43,514 nucleotides of DNA from contig JAEUHW010000402.1 in NCBI GenBank assembly GCA_016793245.1, positions 1 to 43,514 on the forward strand. Reading direction: 5' to 3'. The position numbers and the translations under genes are program-made. Positions 8,024-16,902 of this stretch are shown here, piece by piece. The stretch is from Planctomycetota bacterium (lineage in GTDB: Bacteria; Planctomycetota; UBA1135; JADKAF01). Below the pieces are notes generated by a model. It did not search any database, had not been told where the DNA came from, and saw only the letters and a list, made by a program, of their open reading frames with translations. How positions within the stretch are numbered: the first letter of the stretch is position 1; each line of letters starts with the position of its first letter.

Positions 8024-10170
8024 GCGCCTCGAAGTCGTCGACACCGCTCCCGCCGAGCATGCCGCTCACCGCCGAGGCGCCGGCCGAAGGTGCCTGCGTG
8101 AAGCTCGAGCTCCCGGAGCCGGGGCTCGCGGTGCTCGTGCTCGATCCGCCGCATCGCACGCTCGCGGTGCTGGATGTCCCGCTGCTCCGCGACCTCGCGC
8201 TGCGCGTGACGGAGCTCGAAGCGCGGCGCGATCTGCGCGGCCTAGTGATCACGGGGCGCAGCGCGCGCGAGTTCGCCGCGGGTGCGGACCTCGATGCACT
8301 CGAAGCGCTCCGCACCCCCGCCGACGTCGAGAGCTCGGTGCGCTGGGTGCACGCGCTCTTCGCGCGCATCGCGGCGCTGCCGCTGCGGAAGATCGCCGCG
8401 GTCGGCGGCGCGGTTCCCGGCGGCGCGTACGAGCTCTCGCTCTGCTGCGACGCGATCCTCGCCACTGACGCGCCCGAGACGCGGATCGGCCTCCCCGAGA
8501 CGCAGCTCGGGATCCTCCCCGGCTGGGGCGGCGCCGATCGCTTGCCGCGCCGTGTCGGCGTCGCGACGGCGTTGGAGGCGATCCTCTCTGGCAAGCTCTA
8601 TCCCGCCGCGCAAGCGAAGAAGCTCGGCCTCGTCGATCGCCTCTGCGCGCGCGAGAACCTGCGAGCGATCGCCGCGGATCTGGCACTCGGCCGCGAACGC
8701 CTGCCGCGGCGCTCGCGCGGCTGGAAGGGCTGGCTGCTCGACAGGAATCCGCTCGTCGGCAACTTCCTCGCGCGCGCCGCGAAGCGCGCGGTGCTCGCGA
8801 AGACGCACGGTCATTACCCCGCGCCCCTCGCCGTGATCCCGTTGATCACCTCCGCGCCGCACACGCCGCTCTCGCGTATGGCGGCGCGCGAAGCCGCCGC
8901 GGTGACGCCGCTCATCACCGGCAGCGTCGCGAAGAACCTGATCGCGATCTTCCGCTCGAGCGAGGAGTCGAAGCGCATTGCGCGGAAGGCGAGCGGTCCG
9001 GTGATCGAGCGCGCCGCCGTGATCGGCGCCGGCGTGATGGGTGCGGGCATCGCGCGGCTCCTCGCCGAGAAGCAGATCCGCACGCGCCTCTGCGACCTCG
9101 CGCCCGAAGCGCTGGACCGGGCGGTGCTGGAGCATCGCGACGAGGTGAAGAAGAAGCTCGCGCAGCGGCGCCTCTCGCGCAGCGAGGCCGACGCCGCGAT
9201 CGACGCGCTCGACGCGGTGCGCGGCACGCACGGGCTCGGGCGCTGCCAGCTCGCGATCGAGGCGGTGGCCGAGAAGCTCGAGGTGAAGCGCAAGGTCTTC
9301 CTCTCCCTCGCGGCTCAGATGCCCGCCGACGGGCTGCTCGCGACGAACACGAGCTCGCTCAGCGTCGATGCCATCGCGGAAGGCGTGCCGCATCCCGAGC
9401 GCGTGCTGGGGCTTCACTTCTTCAACCCGGTGAAGGCGATGCCGCTCGTCGAGGTCGTGCGCGGGAGGCAGACGAGCGAAGAGTGCGCGCTGCGCGCCGC
9501 GGCGTTGGTCCTGAAGCTCGGGAAGACCCCGGTGCTCGTGCGCGATGTCCCGGGGTTCCTCGTGAACCGCGTGCTGGGCCCCTATCTCGACGAGGCCGTG
9601 CGCTTGCTCGAGCTCGGCGCCGATGTCTCGCGCGTCGACGCGGCGCTCGTGCGCTTCGGCATGCCGATGGGCCCGTACGCCTTGCTCGACGAGATCGGCC
9701 TCGACATCGCGGGCCACGCGGGCGATTCGCTCGCCGCGGCGTACGGCGCGCGCATGGCGACGAGCCAGGCCCTGAGGAAGCTGGTGACACCGCAGCGCCT
9801 CGGCAAGAAGACCGGCTTCGGCCTCTATCGCCACGAGCGCGGCAAGAAGCCCGTGCCCGCCGAGGACCTCGCGACGCTGCGCACGAGCGATGCGGCGGCG
9901 AGCTGGAGCGACGAGAAGATCGTCGACCGCCTGATCCTGCCGCTGGTGAACGAGTGCTGGCGCTGCCTCGCCGAGCAGGTCGTCGCGAGCGAGCGCGAGC
10001 TCGATCTGGCGCTGATCTTCGGCACCGGCTTCGCGCCCTTCCGCGGCGGGCCGCTGCGCTACGCGGCGAGCGTGGGAGCGGAGCTCGTGCGGAAGAAGCT
10101 CCAGGCCATCGCGGGCGAGCCCGACGTCGCGGCCCGCGGCGCGGGAGCGGAGCGCTTCCGACCGGCCTGA
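8020..10170 (+). CDS. fadJ: Fatty-acid oxidation complex alpha subunit (enoyl-CoA hydratase / 3-hydroxyacyl-CoA dehydrogenase)
   Basis: The product is 716 residues, the normal FadB/FadJ size. Residues ~28-230 form the crotonase domain with FAAGADLDAL (oxyanion hole) and both catalytic glutamates, E138 (GGAYELS) and E160 (GLPETQLGI). Residues ~328-510 form the NAD-binding domain: VIGAGVMGAGIA and HFFNPVKAMPLVEVV (H466 probably the catalytic His). The C-terminal dehydrogenase dimerisation half follows (NRVLGPYLDEAVRLL, PMGPYALLDEIGLD). It hydrates enoyl-CoA and oxidises 3-hydroxyacyl-CoA. The start is fixed by the ATGA overlap with the thiolase. Whether it is FadB or FadJ is not resolvable here; the symbol is provisional. 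Confidence 0.9.
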   Translation: MSASKSSTPLPPSMPLTAEAPAEGACVKLELPEPGLAVLVLDPPHRTLAVLDVPLLRDLALRVTELEARRDLRGLVITGRSAREFAAGADLDALEALRTPADVESSVRWVHALFARIAALPLRKIAAVGGAVPGGAYELSLCCDAILATDAPETRIGLPETQLGILPGWGGADRLPRRVGVATALEAILSGKLYPAAQAKKLGLVDRLCARENLRAIAADLALGRERLPRRSRGWKGWLLDRNPLVGNFLARAAKRAVLAKTHGHYPAPLAVIPLITSAPHTPLSRMAAREAAAVTPLITGSVAKNLIAIFRSSEESKRIARKASGPVIERAAVIGAGVMGAGIARLLAEKQIRTRLCDLAPEALDRAVLEHRDEVKKKLAQRRLSRSEADAAIDALDAVRGTHGLGRCQLAIEAVAEKLEVKRKVFLSLAAQMPADGLLATNTSSLSVDAIAEGVPHPERVLGLHFFNPVKAMPLVEVVRGRQTSEECALRAAALVLKLGKTPVLVRDVPGFLVNRVLGPYLDEAVRLLELGADVSRVDAALVRFGMPMGPYALLDEIGLDIAGHAGDSLAAAYGARMATSQALRKLVTPQRLGKKTGFGLYRHERGKKPVPAEDLATLRTSDAAASWSDEKIVDRLILPLVNECWRCLAEQVVASERELDLALIFGTGFAPFRGGPLRYAASVGAELVRKKLQAIAGEPDVAARGAGAERFRPA

Positions 10171-10281
10171 GCGCGCCCGAAGTTCTTTCGGGATTCCGCC
10201 CCGAGAACCTCCTCTCCGGCAAAGGATACGGAGAACGGATCCGAGCGCCCCCCCTGCGCTCGATCCGAGAAGGAGGTCCGC

Positions 10282-11205
10282 ATGATCACTCGCCTGCTCG
10301 CGCTGCCTTGCGCCGCTCTACTCGCGGTCGCGCCCCTCGCCGCCCAGATCGGCGTGGTCGATCAGGACAACACGAGCCACGACAACGTCTCCTGGAACAT
10401 GGCCGTCCTCGACGACCTGCAGCAGGAGCTCGCCGTCGGGCAGACCGGTCAGCTCGTGGGCTTCACGCTGAAGCTCTGGTCGCAGTCCGCCTCGGTGGGC
10501 CTGCCGCTCGCGCTCTTCCGCGGCAACGGCCCGCACCCCGCGACCGCCGTGCCGCTCTGGACCGGGATGGCGTTCGCCGCGCCCGCCGCGTTCGCGAGCG
10601 AGGTCTACGTCGACTGCTCGAGCGCCGCGCTCCTCGTCACCCCGAACGACGTGTTCACGCTGCGCTGCGGCGATGCGGTCGCGCCGACCCCGGGCATCAG
10701 CCTGACCGGGAACTACGGCCTCAATGCGCCCTTCTACACGCCGTTCTTCTACGAGCAGGGGCGCTTCGAGTTCCTCTTCCGCATCTGGTTCCGCTCGCAC
10801 GTGCTGAGCTGCCCGAGCGGCGTGATCTCGCGCTACGGCGCGGGCTGCCCCGGAACCTCCGGCGTCGTGCCCGAGCTCGCGATCGGCGGCTGCGCGGTGC
10901 GGAACGGCGCGGTGAGCGTGCAGATCACGAAGGGCCTGGGCTACAGCGCGGGCATCCTCGTCTTCGGCACGGGTCAGATCAACGTGCCGATCGGCGGCGC
11001 GTGCGAGCTCTGGGTGAACCCCTTCCTCCCCGTGCAGGTGCCCTTCGCGATGACGCCCGGCGGTCCCGGCACCGGCACCGCGACCCTCCCCGCGGTGCTG
11101 CCGAACCTGCCGATCGGCAGCTTCACGCTGCAGGCGTTCATCTACGAGCCCGGCACCGCCACCCGCTTCTCGACCACGAACGCGGTCCAGGTCTCGATCG
11201 GCTGA
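10282..11205 (+). CDS. Exported protein with C-terminal GxGCPGTxG module
   Basis: The product is 307 residues. A strong Shine-Dalgarno (AGGAGGT, 10271-10277) decides the start, followed by a signal peptide (MITRLLALPCAALLAVAPLAAQ). Residues ~23-170 are a beta-rich domain containing VSWNMAVLDDLQQELAVGQTG, similar in feel to secreted domains that describe a device or product, with no known catalytic motif. Residues ~180-307 are the shared module: YGAGCPGTSGVVPEL, FGTGQINVPIGGACELWV, GPGTGTATLPAVLPNLPIGSF and a C-terminal TNAVQVSIG strand. Probably a surface or periplasmic structural protein. It stands 112 nt after the fatty-acid operon; a weak hairpin (CCCGAA/TTCGGG, 10176-10192) lies between them. 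Confidence 0.85.
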   Translation: MITRLLALPCAALLAVAPLAAQIGVVDQDNTSHDNVSWNMAVLDDLQQELAVGQTGQLVGFTLKLWSQSASVGLPLALFRGNGPHPATAVPLWTGMAFAAPAAFASEVYVDCSSAALLVTPNDVFTLRCGDAVAPTPGISLTGNYGLNAPFYTPFFYEQGRFEFLFRIWFRSHVLSCPSGVISRYGAGCPGTSGVVPELAIGGCAVRNGAVSVQITKGLGYSAGILVFGTGQINVPIGGACELWVNPFLPVQVPFAMTPGGPGTGTATLPAVLPNLPIGSFTLQAFIYEPGTATRFSTTNAVQVSIG

Positions 11206-11269
11206 TCGAGCTCCCTCCACCGCGCTCCTCCCCGCACACGGTCCCTCTCTCCTCTCCGGAGTCGTTCCC

Positions 11270-12409
11270 ATGCTCTTCCGTCATCTTGCTCAGCCGCTCG
11301 CCGCGGCGCTCCTCTGCGCAGCACCGCTCACGGCGCAGGACTTCTACGGCTACGACGCCCAGTCCTCGCAGATCTACAACGTCGACACCACGACCAACGC
11401 CGCGTCGTTCCTCGGCCAGATCACGGGCGCCCCGGCCTTCGGCTTCTCGCAGTTCGTCGCGAAGAAGACCGGCGGCTGGTACGCCGTCGCTCCCGGCCTG
11501 ATCAGCGGCTACAGCATCTACGAGATCGACGGCCAGACCTTCGCCGCGACGCTGCTCTGGACGCCGAGCGGCGCGCGCCACACCGCCGGTGTCGGCGCCG
11601 CGCTCTCGCCCTACGGCGACAAGATCTTCGTCTGCGGCTTCGTCGGGCTCTCGTTCCGCGTGCAGCTCGATGCGATCGATCTCGCGACGGGTCTGCGCAC
11701 CGCGTACGGCGACATCCCGCCCGGCTGGGGTCTCGCGTTCGATAGCTTGGGCAACCTCTACACCTCGACGCAGGGCGCCACCGACCCCGAGCTCGTGCGC
11801 ATCGATCTCGCGAACCCCTTCAACTCCGTCACCGTCGGCACGATGACGGGCGTCGACTACAACCTGGGCATCGACCTCTCCTCCGATCAGGGGTCGGGCG
11901 ACATCCACGTGTACTCGCGCAACACGACCTCGCTCTACCGCGTCGACACCGGCACCGCCGCGGCGACGCTGGTCTCCGCGCTGACCGGCGCCTCCGCGCT
12001 GCAGTCGGTGAAGGAGATCCCCTGCGCTAGCGTGTTCCTCTACGGCAACGGCTGCGCGGGCAGCGGCGGCTTCGTCCCGAGCTTCACCGTGCGCGGCTGC
12101 GCGGAGATCGGCGCGACGATCACGCTGCAGATCAACAACTGCGTCGGCGGCGCCGCGGCGGCCTTCGTCTACGGCACGGGCACGACGGCCATCCCGCTGG
12201 GCGCGGGCTGCGATCTCCTCACCACCCCGCTACTCCCGGTGGTCCTCAACTTCTCCACCAGCGCCGGCGGCCCCGGCCAAGGTTCGGCCTCGTTCCCCGT
12301 CGTGATCCCGTGGATGCCCTCGGGCGACGTGACCAACCAGGTCATCGTGCTCGACCCCGGTGCGCTCCTCGGCTACGTGGTGTCGAACGGCGTGCTCTTC
12401 CGCTTCTGA
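11270..12409 (+). CDS. Exported protein, propeller-like body plus shared C-terminal module
   Basis: The product is 379 residues with signal peptide MLFRHLAQPLAAALLCAAPLTAQ. The middle (~25-250) has repeated beta motifs that read as propeller blades: GYDAQSSQIYNVDTTTNAA, GYSIYEIDGQTFAATLL, WGLAFDSLGNLYTSTQG, VYSRNTTSLYRVDTGTAAATL. The C-terminal ~130 residues are the same module as in the 10282 protein: LYGNGCAGSGGFVPSF, VYGTGTTAIPLGAGCDLL, GGPGQGSASFPVVIPWMP. The gene lies 65 nt behind its neighbour in the same direction and ends in a strong terminator, so the two are probably one unit. Substrate and partner are unknown. Confidence 0.85.
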   Translation: MLFRHLAQPLAAALLCAAPLTAQDFYGYDAQSSQIYNVDTTTNAASFLGQITGAPAFGFSQFVAKKTGGWYAVAPGLISGYSIYEIDGQTFAATLLWTPSGARHTAGVGAALSPYGDKIFVCGFVGLSFRVQLDAIDLATGLRTAYGDIPPGWGLAFDSLGNLYTSTQGATDPELVRIDLANPFNSVTVGTMTGVDYNLGIDLSSDQGSGDIHVYSRNTTSLYRVDTGTAAATLVSALTGASALQSVKEIPCASVFLYGNGCAGSGGFVPSFTVRGCAEIGATITLQINNCVGGAAAAFVYGTGTTAIPLGAGCDLLTTPLLPVVLNFSTSAGGPGQGSASFPVVIPWMPSGDVTNQVIVLDPGALLGYVVSNGVLFRF

Positions 12410-12438
12410 GCGCGAACGGCAGACGCCGCAACGAGGCG

Positions 12439-12480
12439 CGAGGGCCATCCTCTCCGGTGAGTCGGAGAGGATGGCCCTCG
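12439..12480 (+). terminator. Strong hairpin terminator, probably shared by both strands
   Basis: A perfect 17-bp stem (starting CGAGGGCCATCC) closes an 8-base loop, 30 nt after the stop of the 11270 gene. The T-run after it on the plus strand is weak (GCCTTTCC). The facing minus-strand gene ends at 12500, so the hairpin sits between convergent genes and could serve both. Confidence 0.75.
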
Positions 12481-12499
12481 GCCTTTCCTCTCCCGCGCA

Positions 12500-14020
12500 T
12501 CAGGGCGCGAGCTGCACGAGCCAGGCGGTGCGGATCTCGATCCGCGTGCCGAGGCTGCGACAGCGAAAGCTCCGCTCGAGCTGCGGCAACGGCTCATGCG
12601 GGAAGCGCTCGAGGAAGCGCCGCAGGTCGCCGCGGTCGGGAGGCGCGGGCTCCGCACTCCAGCTCGACGCCGCGATGTCGAGATACAGGAAGCGCGCCCC
12701 GGTGCTTCCGTCGAGGGCGCCGAGCGCGGGCTCCAGCTCTTCGACCTTGCTCACCGGCAGAGGCCAGAAGTACGGCGTATCGATGTAGTACGGCATCCGC
12801 CCCGCGGCGTTCGTCGCGACGAAGCAAGGCCTGGCCAGCCCCTCTCCCGAATCCGAGCGCGTCGACTGCACGAGCGTGCGACCGAGCTCCTGGAAGTAGT
12901 CCGTGCGCCCCGCGAAGCGCTGCTCCAAGGTGCAGAGGAGGAGCCCGAGGGCGATCGCCATGGCGAGCGCGCGGCGAGGAACGATCGCGCGACCGCCGGC
13001 TCCGAGCAGCACTCCGGCGGCGACGCAGAGCGCGGGCACGAGCATGCTGACGAAGTGCACATGCGTCGCGGAGTGCTCGGCGAAGATCGCGATCACGAGT
13101 GCGCCGGGGAGCAACCAACGCAGGATCTCGCGCGGCGCGCGAGAGAGCATCCAGAGCACACCCAGGAGTCCTGCCGCGCCGAGGAACGGCGTCGCCGCTT
13201 CGAGGAGCCGCAAGCCGACCGCCTCCAGCAACGGCCCGAGCGGCCGGCGCTCCAGGATCACGTTCTCGACGAGACTCCAGGTGTCGAGGCCCGCCGAGGC
13301 GCCCGAGAAGATCGGCGCCGAGAGCGCCCACGCCTTCCAGGCGAAGACGCCGCAGCAAGAGCACGCCGAGACCAGCACGGGCAACGCCGCACGACGGAGC
13401 GCGAGACGCAGGGGCTCTCCCGCGTGAGGCACGAGCAGCGCCGCCGCGAAGAACGCGAAGAACCAATCGATCCACGGACCGAGGAGCGCCACCAAGAGCA
13501 GCACGGCGCGCTGCATCTGCGTGCGGCCCGAAGGCGGCGCGAGGCGCGTCCGAGCATCGATCTCGAGGAGCAAGATCCCGGCGGCGATGACCAGCGTCTC
13601 CAGCGACGACTGCGTCTGGACCGCGAGCACGGGCACGAGCGCCAAGAAGAACGCGCTCAGCAGCGCCGCGCGTTGCCCGTGCACGCGCGCGACGGCGCCG
13701 AAGAGCAACCACACGGCGAGCGCGTGCGCGAGGATCGGCGGCAAGCGCAGCCGCCACTCCGCGCTCGATCCCAAGCAGAGGATCCAAGGTCCACCCGGAG
13801 GATGGTGGAGCAGCGGCAGCGGTTGCGCTCCGGAGGCGTAAAGCCCCGGTCCGACCTGTGCGCCGCGCAGCTCGGCGAAGCCCAAGCGCTCCCAGTTCTT
13901 CGCGTTGACTCCGTAGTAGCTCCCGGCGTTCAGCTCGAAGAGCCCGAAGGGATCGAAGAGGAACGGGAGCCCGAGCAGCAGCGCGAGGAGGACCGGGAAC
14001 GAACGCTGGAGACGGGCCAT
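12500..14020 (-). CDS. ArnT/PMT-like membrane glycosyltransferase
   Basis: The product is 506 residues with about ten hydrophobic helices, including the N-terminal one (FPVLLALLLGLPFLFDPF). After the first helix comes LNAGSYYGVNAKNWERLGF, in the position where GT39/GT83 enzymes carry the acidic loop, and then LLHHPPGGPW, the H-P-P motif typical of that family. HSATHVHFVSMLVPALC lies in a late helix and a soluble tail follows. Family members move a sugar from a polyprenyl phosphate to protein or lipid outside the membrane. The expected D/E-rich loop is weak here, so the donor and activity are uncertain. The gene runs convergent to the exported-protein pair. No evident partner lies in the window. 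Confidence 0.75.
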   Translation of the reverse strand: MARLQRSFPVLLALLLGLPFLFDPFGLFELNAGSYYGVNAKNWERLGFAELRGAQVGPGLYASGAQPLPLLHHPPGGPWILCLGSSAEWRLRLPPILAHALAVWLLFGAVARVHGQRAALLSAFFLALVPVLAVQTQSSLETLVIAAGILLLEIDARTRLAPPSGRTQMQRAVLLLVALLGPWIDWFFAFFAAALLVPHAGEPLRLALRRAALPVLVSACSCCGVFAWKAWALSAPIFSGASAGLDTWSLVENVILERRPLGPLLEAVGLRLLEAATPFLGAAGLLGVLWMLSRAPREILRWLLPGALVIAIFAEHSATHVHFVSMLVPALCVAAGVLLGAGGRAIVPRRALAMAIALGLLLCTLEQRFAGRTDYFQELGRTLVQSTRSDSGEGLARPCFVATNAAGRMPYYIDTPYFWPLPVSKVEELEPALGALDGSTGARFLYLDIAASSWSAEPAPPDRGDLRRFLERFPHEPLPQLERSFRCRSLGTRIEIRTAWLVQLAP

Positions 14021-14191
14021 AGCTGCACCCGAGAGGAGCCAGAGCTACCGTCGCAGGCGGATCACCGCGCAACGCGATCGATAGAGCGAGAACGGCCGCG
14101 ATAGCGGAGAAACCCGTGCCGCGCAGCGCCCGGCCCGAGCGGCGGAAGGTCCGCCCCAGTCGATCTTCAGATCCGACGAGACGCGTCGCGC

Positions 14192-15430
14192 TCAGCGCAC
14201 GCGCATCGACTGTCCGGTGCTGAACGAGACGAGCTGCGGCGCTCCCGCGTCGATGTAGAGGACCTGCGTGAAGAAGTCGGTGTTCAGCAGGTTCGTGTCG
14301 TCGGGGATCGGGATCGGCAGGTTCGAAGCCCCGCCGGCGTCGAGCACGTGCGCGATCTGCACCAGCGGCAGGACGAGGATCTGTCCGCCGAAGATCGGCA
14401 CGGCGGACGGCTGCACGCCGGCGAGGAAGATGCCCGGCGCGCCGGGGAGCCCCTGCGAGGTCACGAAGCTCACCGTCTGGCGCCGCGCGAAGCAGCCGAC
14501 CGCATCGAGGCGCGGCACGACCCCTCCGGTCCCGCCGAGCCCGTTGCCGTAGGGCACCACCGCGCCGCAGGGCAGGCCGAAGCCGCGCACAGCGATCACG
14601 CGATTGCCGCCGCCGTAGGTGCTGAAGAAGAAGTCGCCGGAGATGGGATCGAGTGCCGCGCCCTCGATGCCGCTGAGACCGGTGATGAACACGCGCCGCG
14701 TCGCGGGGATGGGATCGCCGTTCGCGTCGATGTCGTACACCGCCACCTCTCCCGCGCCGTACTCGCAGACGAGCATGCTGCGGAAGTTCACGAAGAGCGG
14801 CGAGTCCGGCGGCACGTAGAAGAAGCCCTCGGGGCCGAACCCGGGCTGCGTGCCCACGGTGACGCTGGTGATGTCGAAGGTGCCGTTGCCGTCGGGCGCC
14901 AGCGTCGCCGTCGCGAACTGACCCGAGTTGTAGGACGCGAGCTTCAGCGCGCCGACGTTCGGCAAACCCGCGGGCACGAAGCGCAACGCGCCCAGCGAGC
15001 CGTTGAAGCCGGAGAGGCCTACCGAGACGACCTTGTCCGTCGTCGTGCTCCCCGGCCGGATCATGCCGACCTCGTGCGACGGATAGCGCGAGTAGAAGAG
15101 CACGCCGCCGGGGCCGAACTCGAGGCCCCCATCGTTGTTCGGCGCCGTGGCATGCACCACGCCCGCGCCGCCGAAGCCGGTGACGTGCCCTTGCGCGTCG
15201 CGGACGACCGGCACGCGATACACCGCGCCGCTCGCGGTGTTGGCGCCACCGCAGAGATAGAGCGTCCCCGGATCTCCGACGCGGAAGGTGCACCCGCCGA
15301 AGTTCGGGGTCACGTTCGCGGGTGTGCCGAGATCCACGAAGCTGTAGGAGGTGTTGAACGGCGCGACGACGGTCTGTGCGAAGGCAGGTGCCGAGAGCAG
15401 CGCGAGAGCGAGCAGGGAGCGCGGGAACAT
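14192..15430 (-). CDS. Exported protein with six-bladed-like body and shared C-terminal module
   Basis: The product is 412 residues, signal peptide MFPRSLLALALLSAPAFAQ. The body (~20-280) is propeller-like: NTASGAVYRVPVVRDAQGH, GLEFGPGGVLFYSRYPSH, GIEGAALDPISGDFFFSTYGGGNRVI. The last motif is typical of NHL/SMP-30-like calcium-binding propellers. The C-terminal ~125 residues are the shared module (PYGNGLGGTGGVVPRLDAVGC). Likely periplasmic or surface-bound, with no catalytic motif recognised. The upstream gap to 15592 is short and the gene runs in the same direction as the beta-helix gene at 15593-16771. Confidence 0.84.
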   Translation of the reverse strand: MFPRSLLALALLSAPAFAQTVVAPFNTSYSFVDLGTPANVTPNFGGCTFRVGDPGTLYLCGGANTASGAVYRVPVVRDAQGHVTGFGGAGVVHATAPNNDGGLEFGPGGVLFYSRYPSHEVGMIRPGSTTTDKVVSVGLSGFNGSLGALRFVPAGLPNVGALKLASYNSGQFATATLAPDGNGTFDITSVTVGTQPGFGPEGFFYVPPDSPLFVNFRSMLVCEYGAGEVAVYDIDANGDPIPATRRVFITGLSGIEGAALDPISGDFFFSTYGGGNRVIAVRGFGLPCGAVVPYGNGLGGTGGVVPRLDAVGCFARRQTVSFVTSQGLPGAPGIFLAGVQPSAVPIFGGQILVLPLVQIAHVLDAGGASNLPIPIPDDTNLLNTDFFTQVLYIDAGAPQLVSFSTGQSMRVR

Positions 15431-15592
15431 GATTCGAGCCTGGCGGGATTGGGGGGGACACTCCCAGCCTACCCGGCCCGACCCGTTCGGGGAGCCGGCG
15501 CCCGAAAATGCAGCTTCCTGGAACCGAGGCCCTCTTAGAGCGCCGAGCGCCCCGGCGCGCCGAGCCGCGTTCGCTCTGGGTTCCGACCTCGA

Positions 15593-16771
15593 TCAGTACA
15601 GCACGGCGATCGTCGGCTCGCCGAGGCCGAGCCCGAGAGCGCCGCGATGCAGCGCCTGCACGCGGATCGCCGCTCCACGCAGGAGCGGATCGAGCGGTAT
15701 CGCGAGGGGAGTCGATGCCCGCCCCGACGCGTCGGCCAGGCCCGCGCGGAGGAAGACGTACGCCTGCGTATCGAGCCAGAGTGCGCCGAGCTCAGGATGC
15801 ACTTGCGCATCCACGAGCGCGCTGGCGAAGAGCTGGTACGCATCGAGAGGCGCGGTGGTGAGCTCGAGCGTGAGCGTCGTCCCGAGCGCCGTCGGCGCGA
15901 CGTGAAGCGCCGAGATCACGCGCCGGGTGATCGTCGCGGTGCCGGAGACGTTCGCCGTGATCGAGGGCTCGAGGTCGAGCGTACCGGCCTCGGCCACGAT
16001 CGCCGCGGTAGGCACCCCGGTCGCGGCACCGGCCGTGAACGCGATCCCCCTGCCGGCGACGATGCGCGTCGTGCAAGACGAGAAGGCCGCGCCCGGCTGA
16101 TCGGGCGAGCCCGGCAGGATGCCCGCGCCGCCTGTGAAGGAGCCGCCGCAGATCGAAACGTCCGAGCTGATGGCGCTGAGCCCGGAATTCGCATAGACCA
16201 CGATGGCGCCGCTCGGCCAAGCGAAGGCCGCTTGGCCGCGACAGTGCGTCTCGCGGAACGCCACGGTCGAACTGTGGACGCTCGCGCCGGAGCGCAGCGA
16301 AGAGCGCACGATCGTCACGTCGGCGCTGCTCGTGATCTGCACGCTCTGCCCCGAGAACGCCGTGCTCACGTCGAGATCCGCGAGCACCACGTGCCCCGCG
16401 CAGCTCCGGATCTCGGCGCCGATCGAGTATGTGCCGCCGGAGAGGCGGAAACCCCGCATCACGAAGCTTCGCCCGCGCGGCAGCCCGTTCAACAGCACCG
16501 CACGCGTATCGAAGCCAACGCCGGCCGGCCCCGCGACGAGCGTCGGTGAGCCCTCGCCGAGCAGCGTGACTCCGCGGCTCGTGACGGCATTCGAATAGAA
16601 GCCCGCGCGCACGAGGATCGTATCGCCATCGCTCGCCGCCGCCAGCGCCGGCGGCACATCGAGGAAGTGCGCGCCGACCCCGTTCGCGGCATCCACGATC
16701 CAGGTCTGCTGTGCGCCGGCGAACGAAGCGCACGACGCGAAGAAGGCGAGCAGGCAAGCGAGAGGTTTCAT
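15593..16771 (-). CDS. Exported right-handed beta-helix (pectate-lyase-like) protein
   Basis: The product is 392 residues. The ATG at 16771 is chosen because a GGAGG lies about 10 nt upstream and a signal peptide follows (MKPLACLLAFFASCASFAGAQ). HFLDVPPALAAASDGDTILV followed by RAGFYSNAVTSRGVTLLGEG is the usual first rung of parallel beta-helix proteins that list repeats of N/S/G turns. The helix continues to ~265 (SADVTIVRSSLRSGASVHSS). The last ~110 residues (RRVISALHVAPTALGTTLTLEL to GEPTIAVLY) match the style of the shared C-terminal module without its Cys. No catalytic lyase residues could be identified, so carbohydrate binding or surface structure is as likely as enzyme activity. It is divergent from the 16903 gene. 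Confidence 0.82.
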   Translation of the reverse strand: MKPLACLLAFFASCASFAGAQQTWIVDAANGVGAHFLDVPPALAAASDGDTILVRAGFYSNAVTSRGVTLLGEGSPTLVAGPAGVGFDTRAVLLNGLPRGRSFVMRGFRLSGGTYSIGAEIRSCAGHVVLADLDVSTAFSGQSVQITSSADVTIVRSSLRSGASVHSSTVAFRETHCRGQAAFAWPSGAIVVYANSGLSAISSDVSICGGSFTGGAGILPGSPDQPGAAFSSCTTRIVAGRGIAFTAGAATGVPTAAIVAEAGTLDLEPSITANVSGTATITRRVISALHVAPTALGTTLTLELTTAPLDAYQLFASALVDAQVHPELGALWLDTQAYVFLRAGLADASGRASTPLAIPLDPLLRGAAIRVQALHRGALGLGLGEPTIAVLY

Positions 16772-16902
16772 CGCGATCGAGCCTCCTGCGTCGAGCGGTT
16801 CGACCCGCCCCCGCGCGGAATCTACGGGCCTCGCCACGCGGAGCAGAACGAGGCGGATCCGCGTAGCATCGGGACACCGCTCGAGAAACACCAGAGGCCA
16901 TC

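Noticed and set aside
10176..10192. Hairpin CCCGAA/TTCGGG as terminator of the fatty-acid operon
   Set aside because: Only six pairs and no T-run; too weak to call on its own.
12594..15461. Minus-strand 955-codon frame spanning the ArnT-like gene and the next exported-protein gene
   Set aside because: Shadow frame rich in Arg; the true genes in another frame have signal peptides, membrane helices and motifs.
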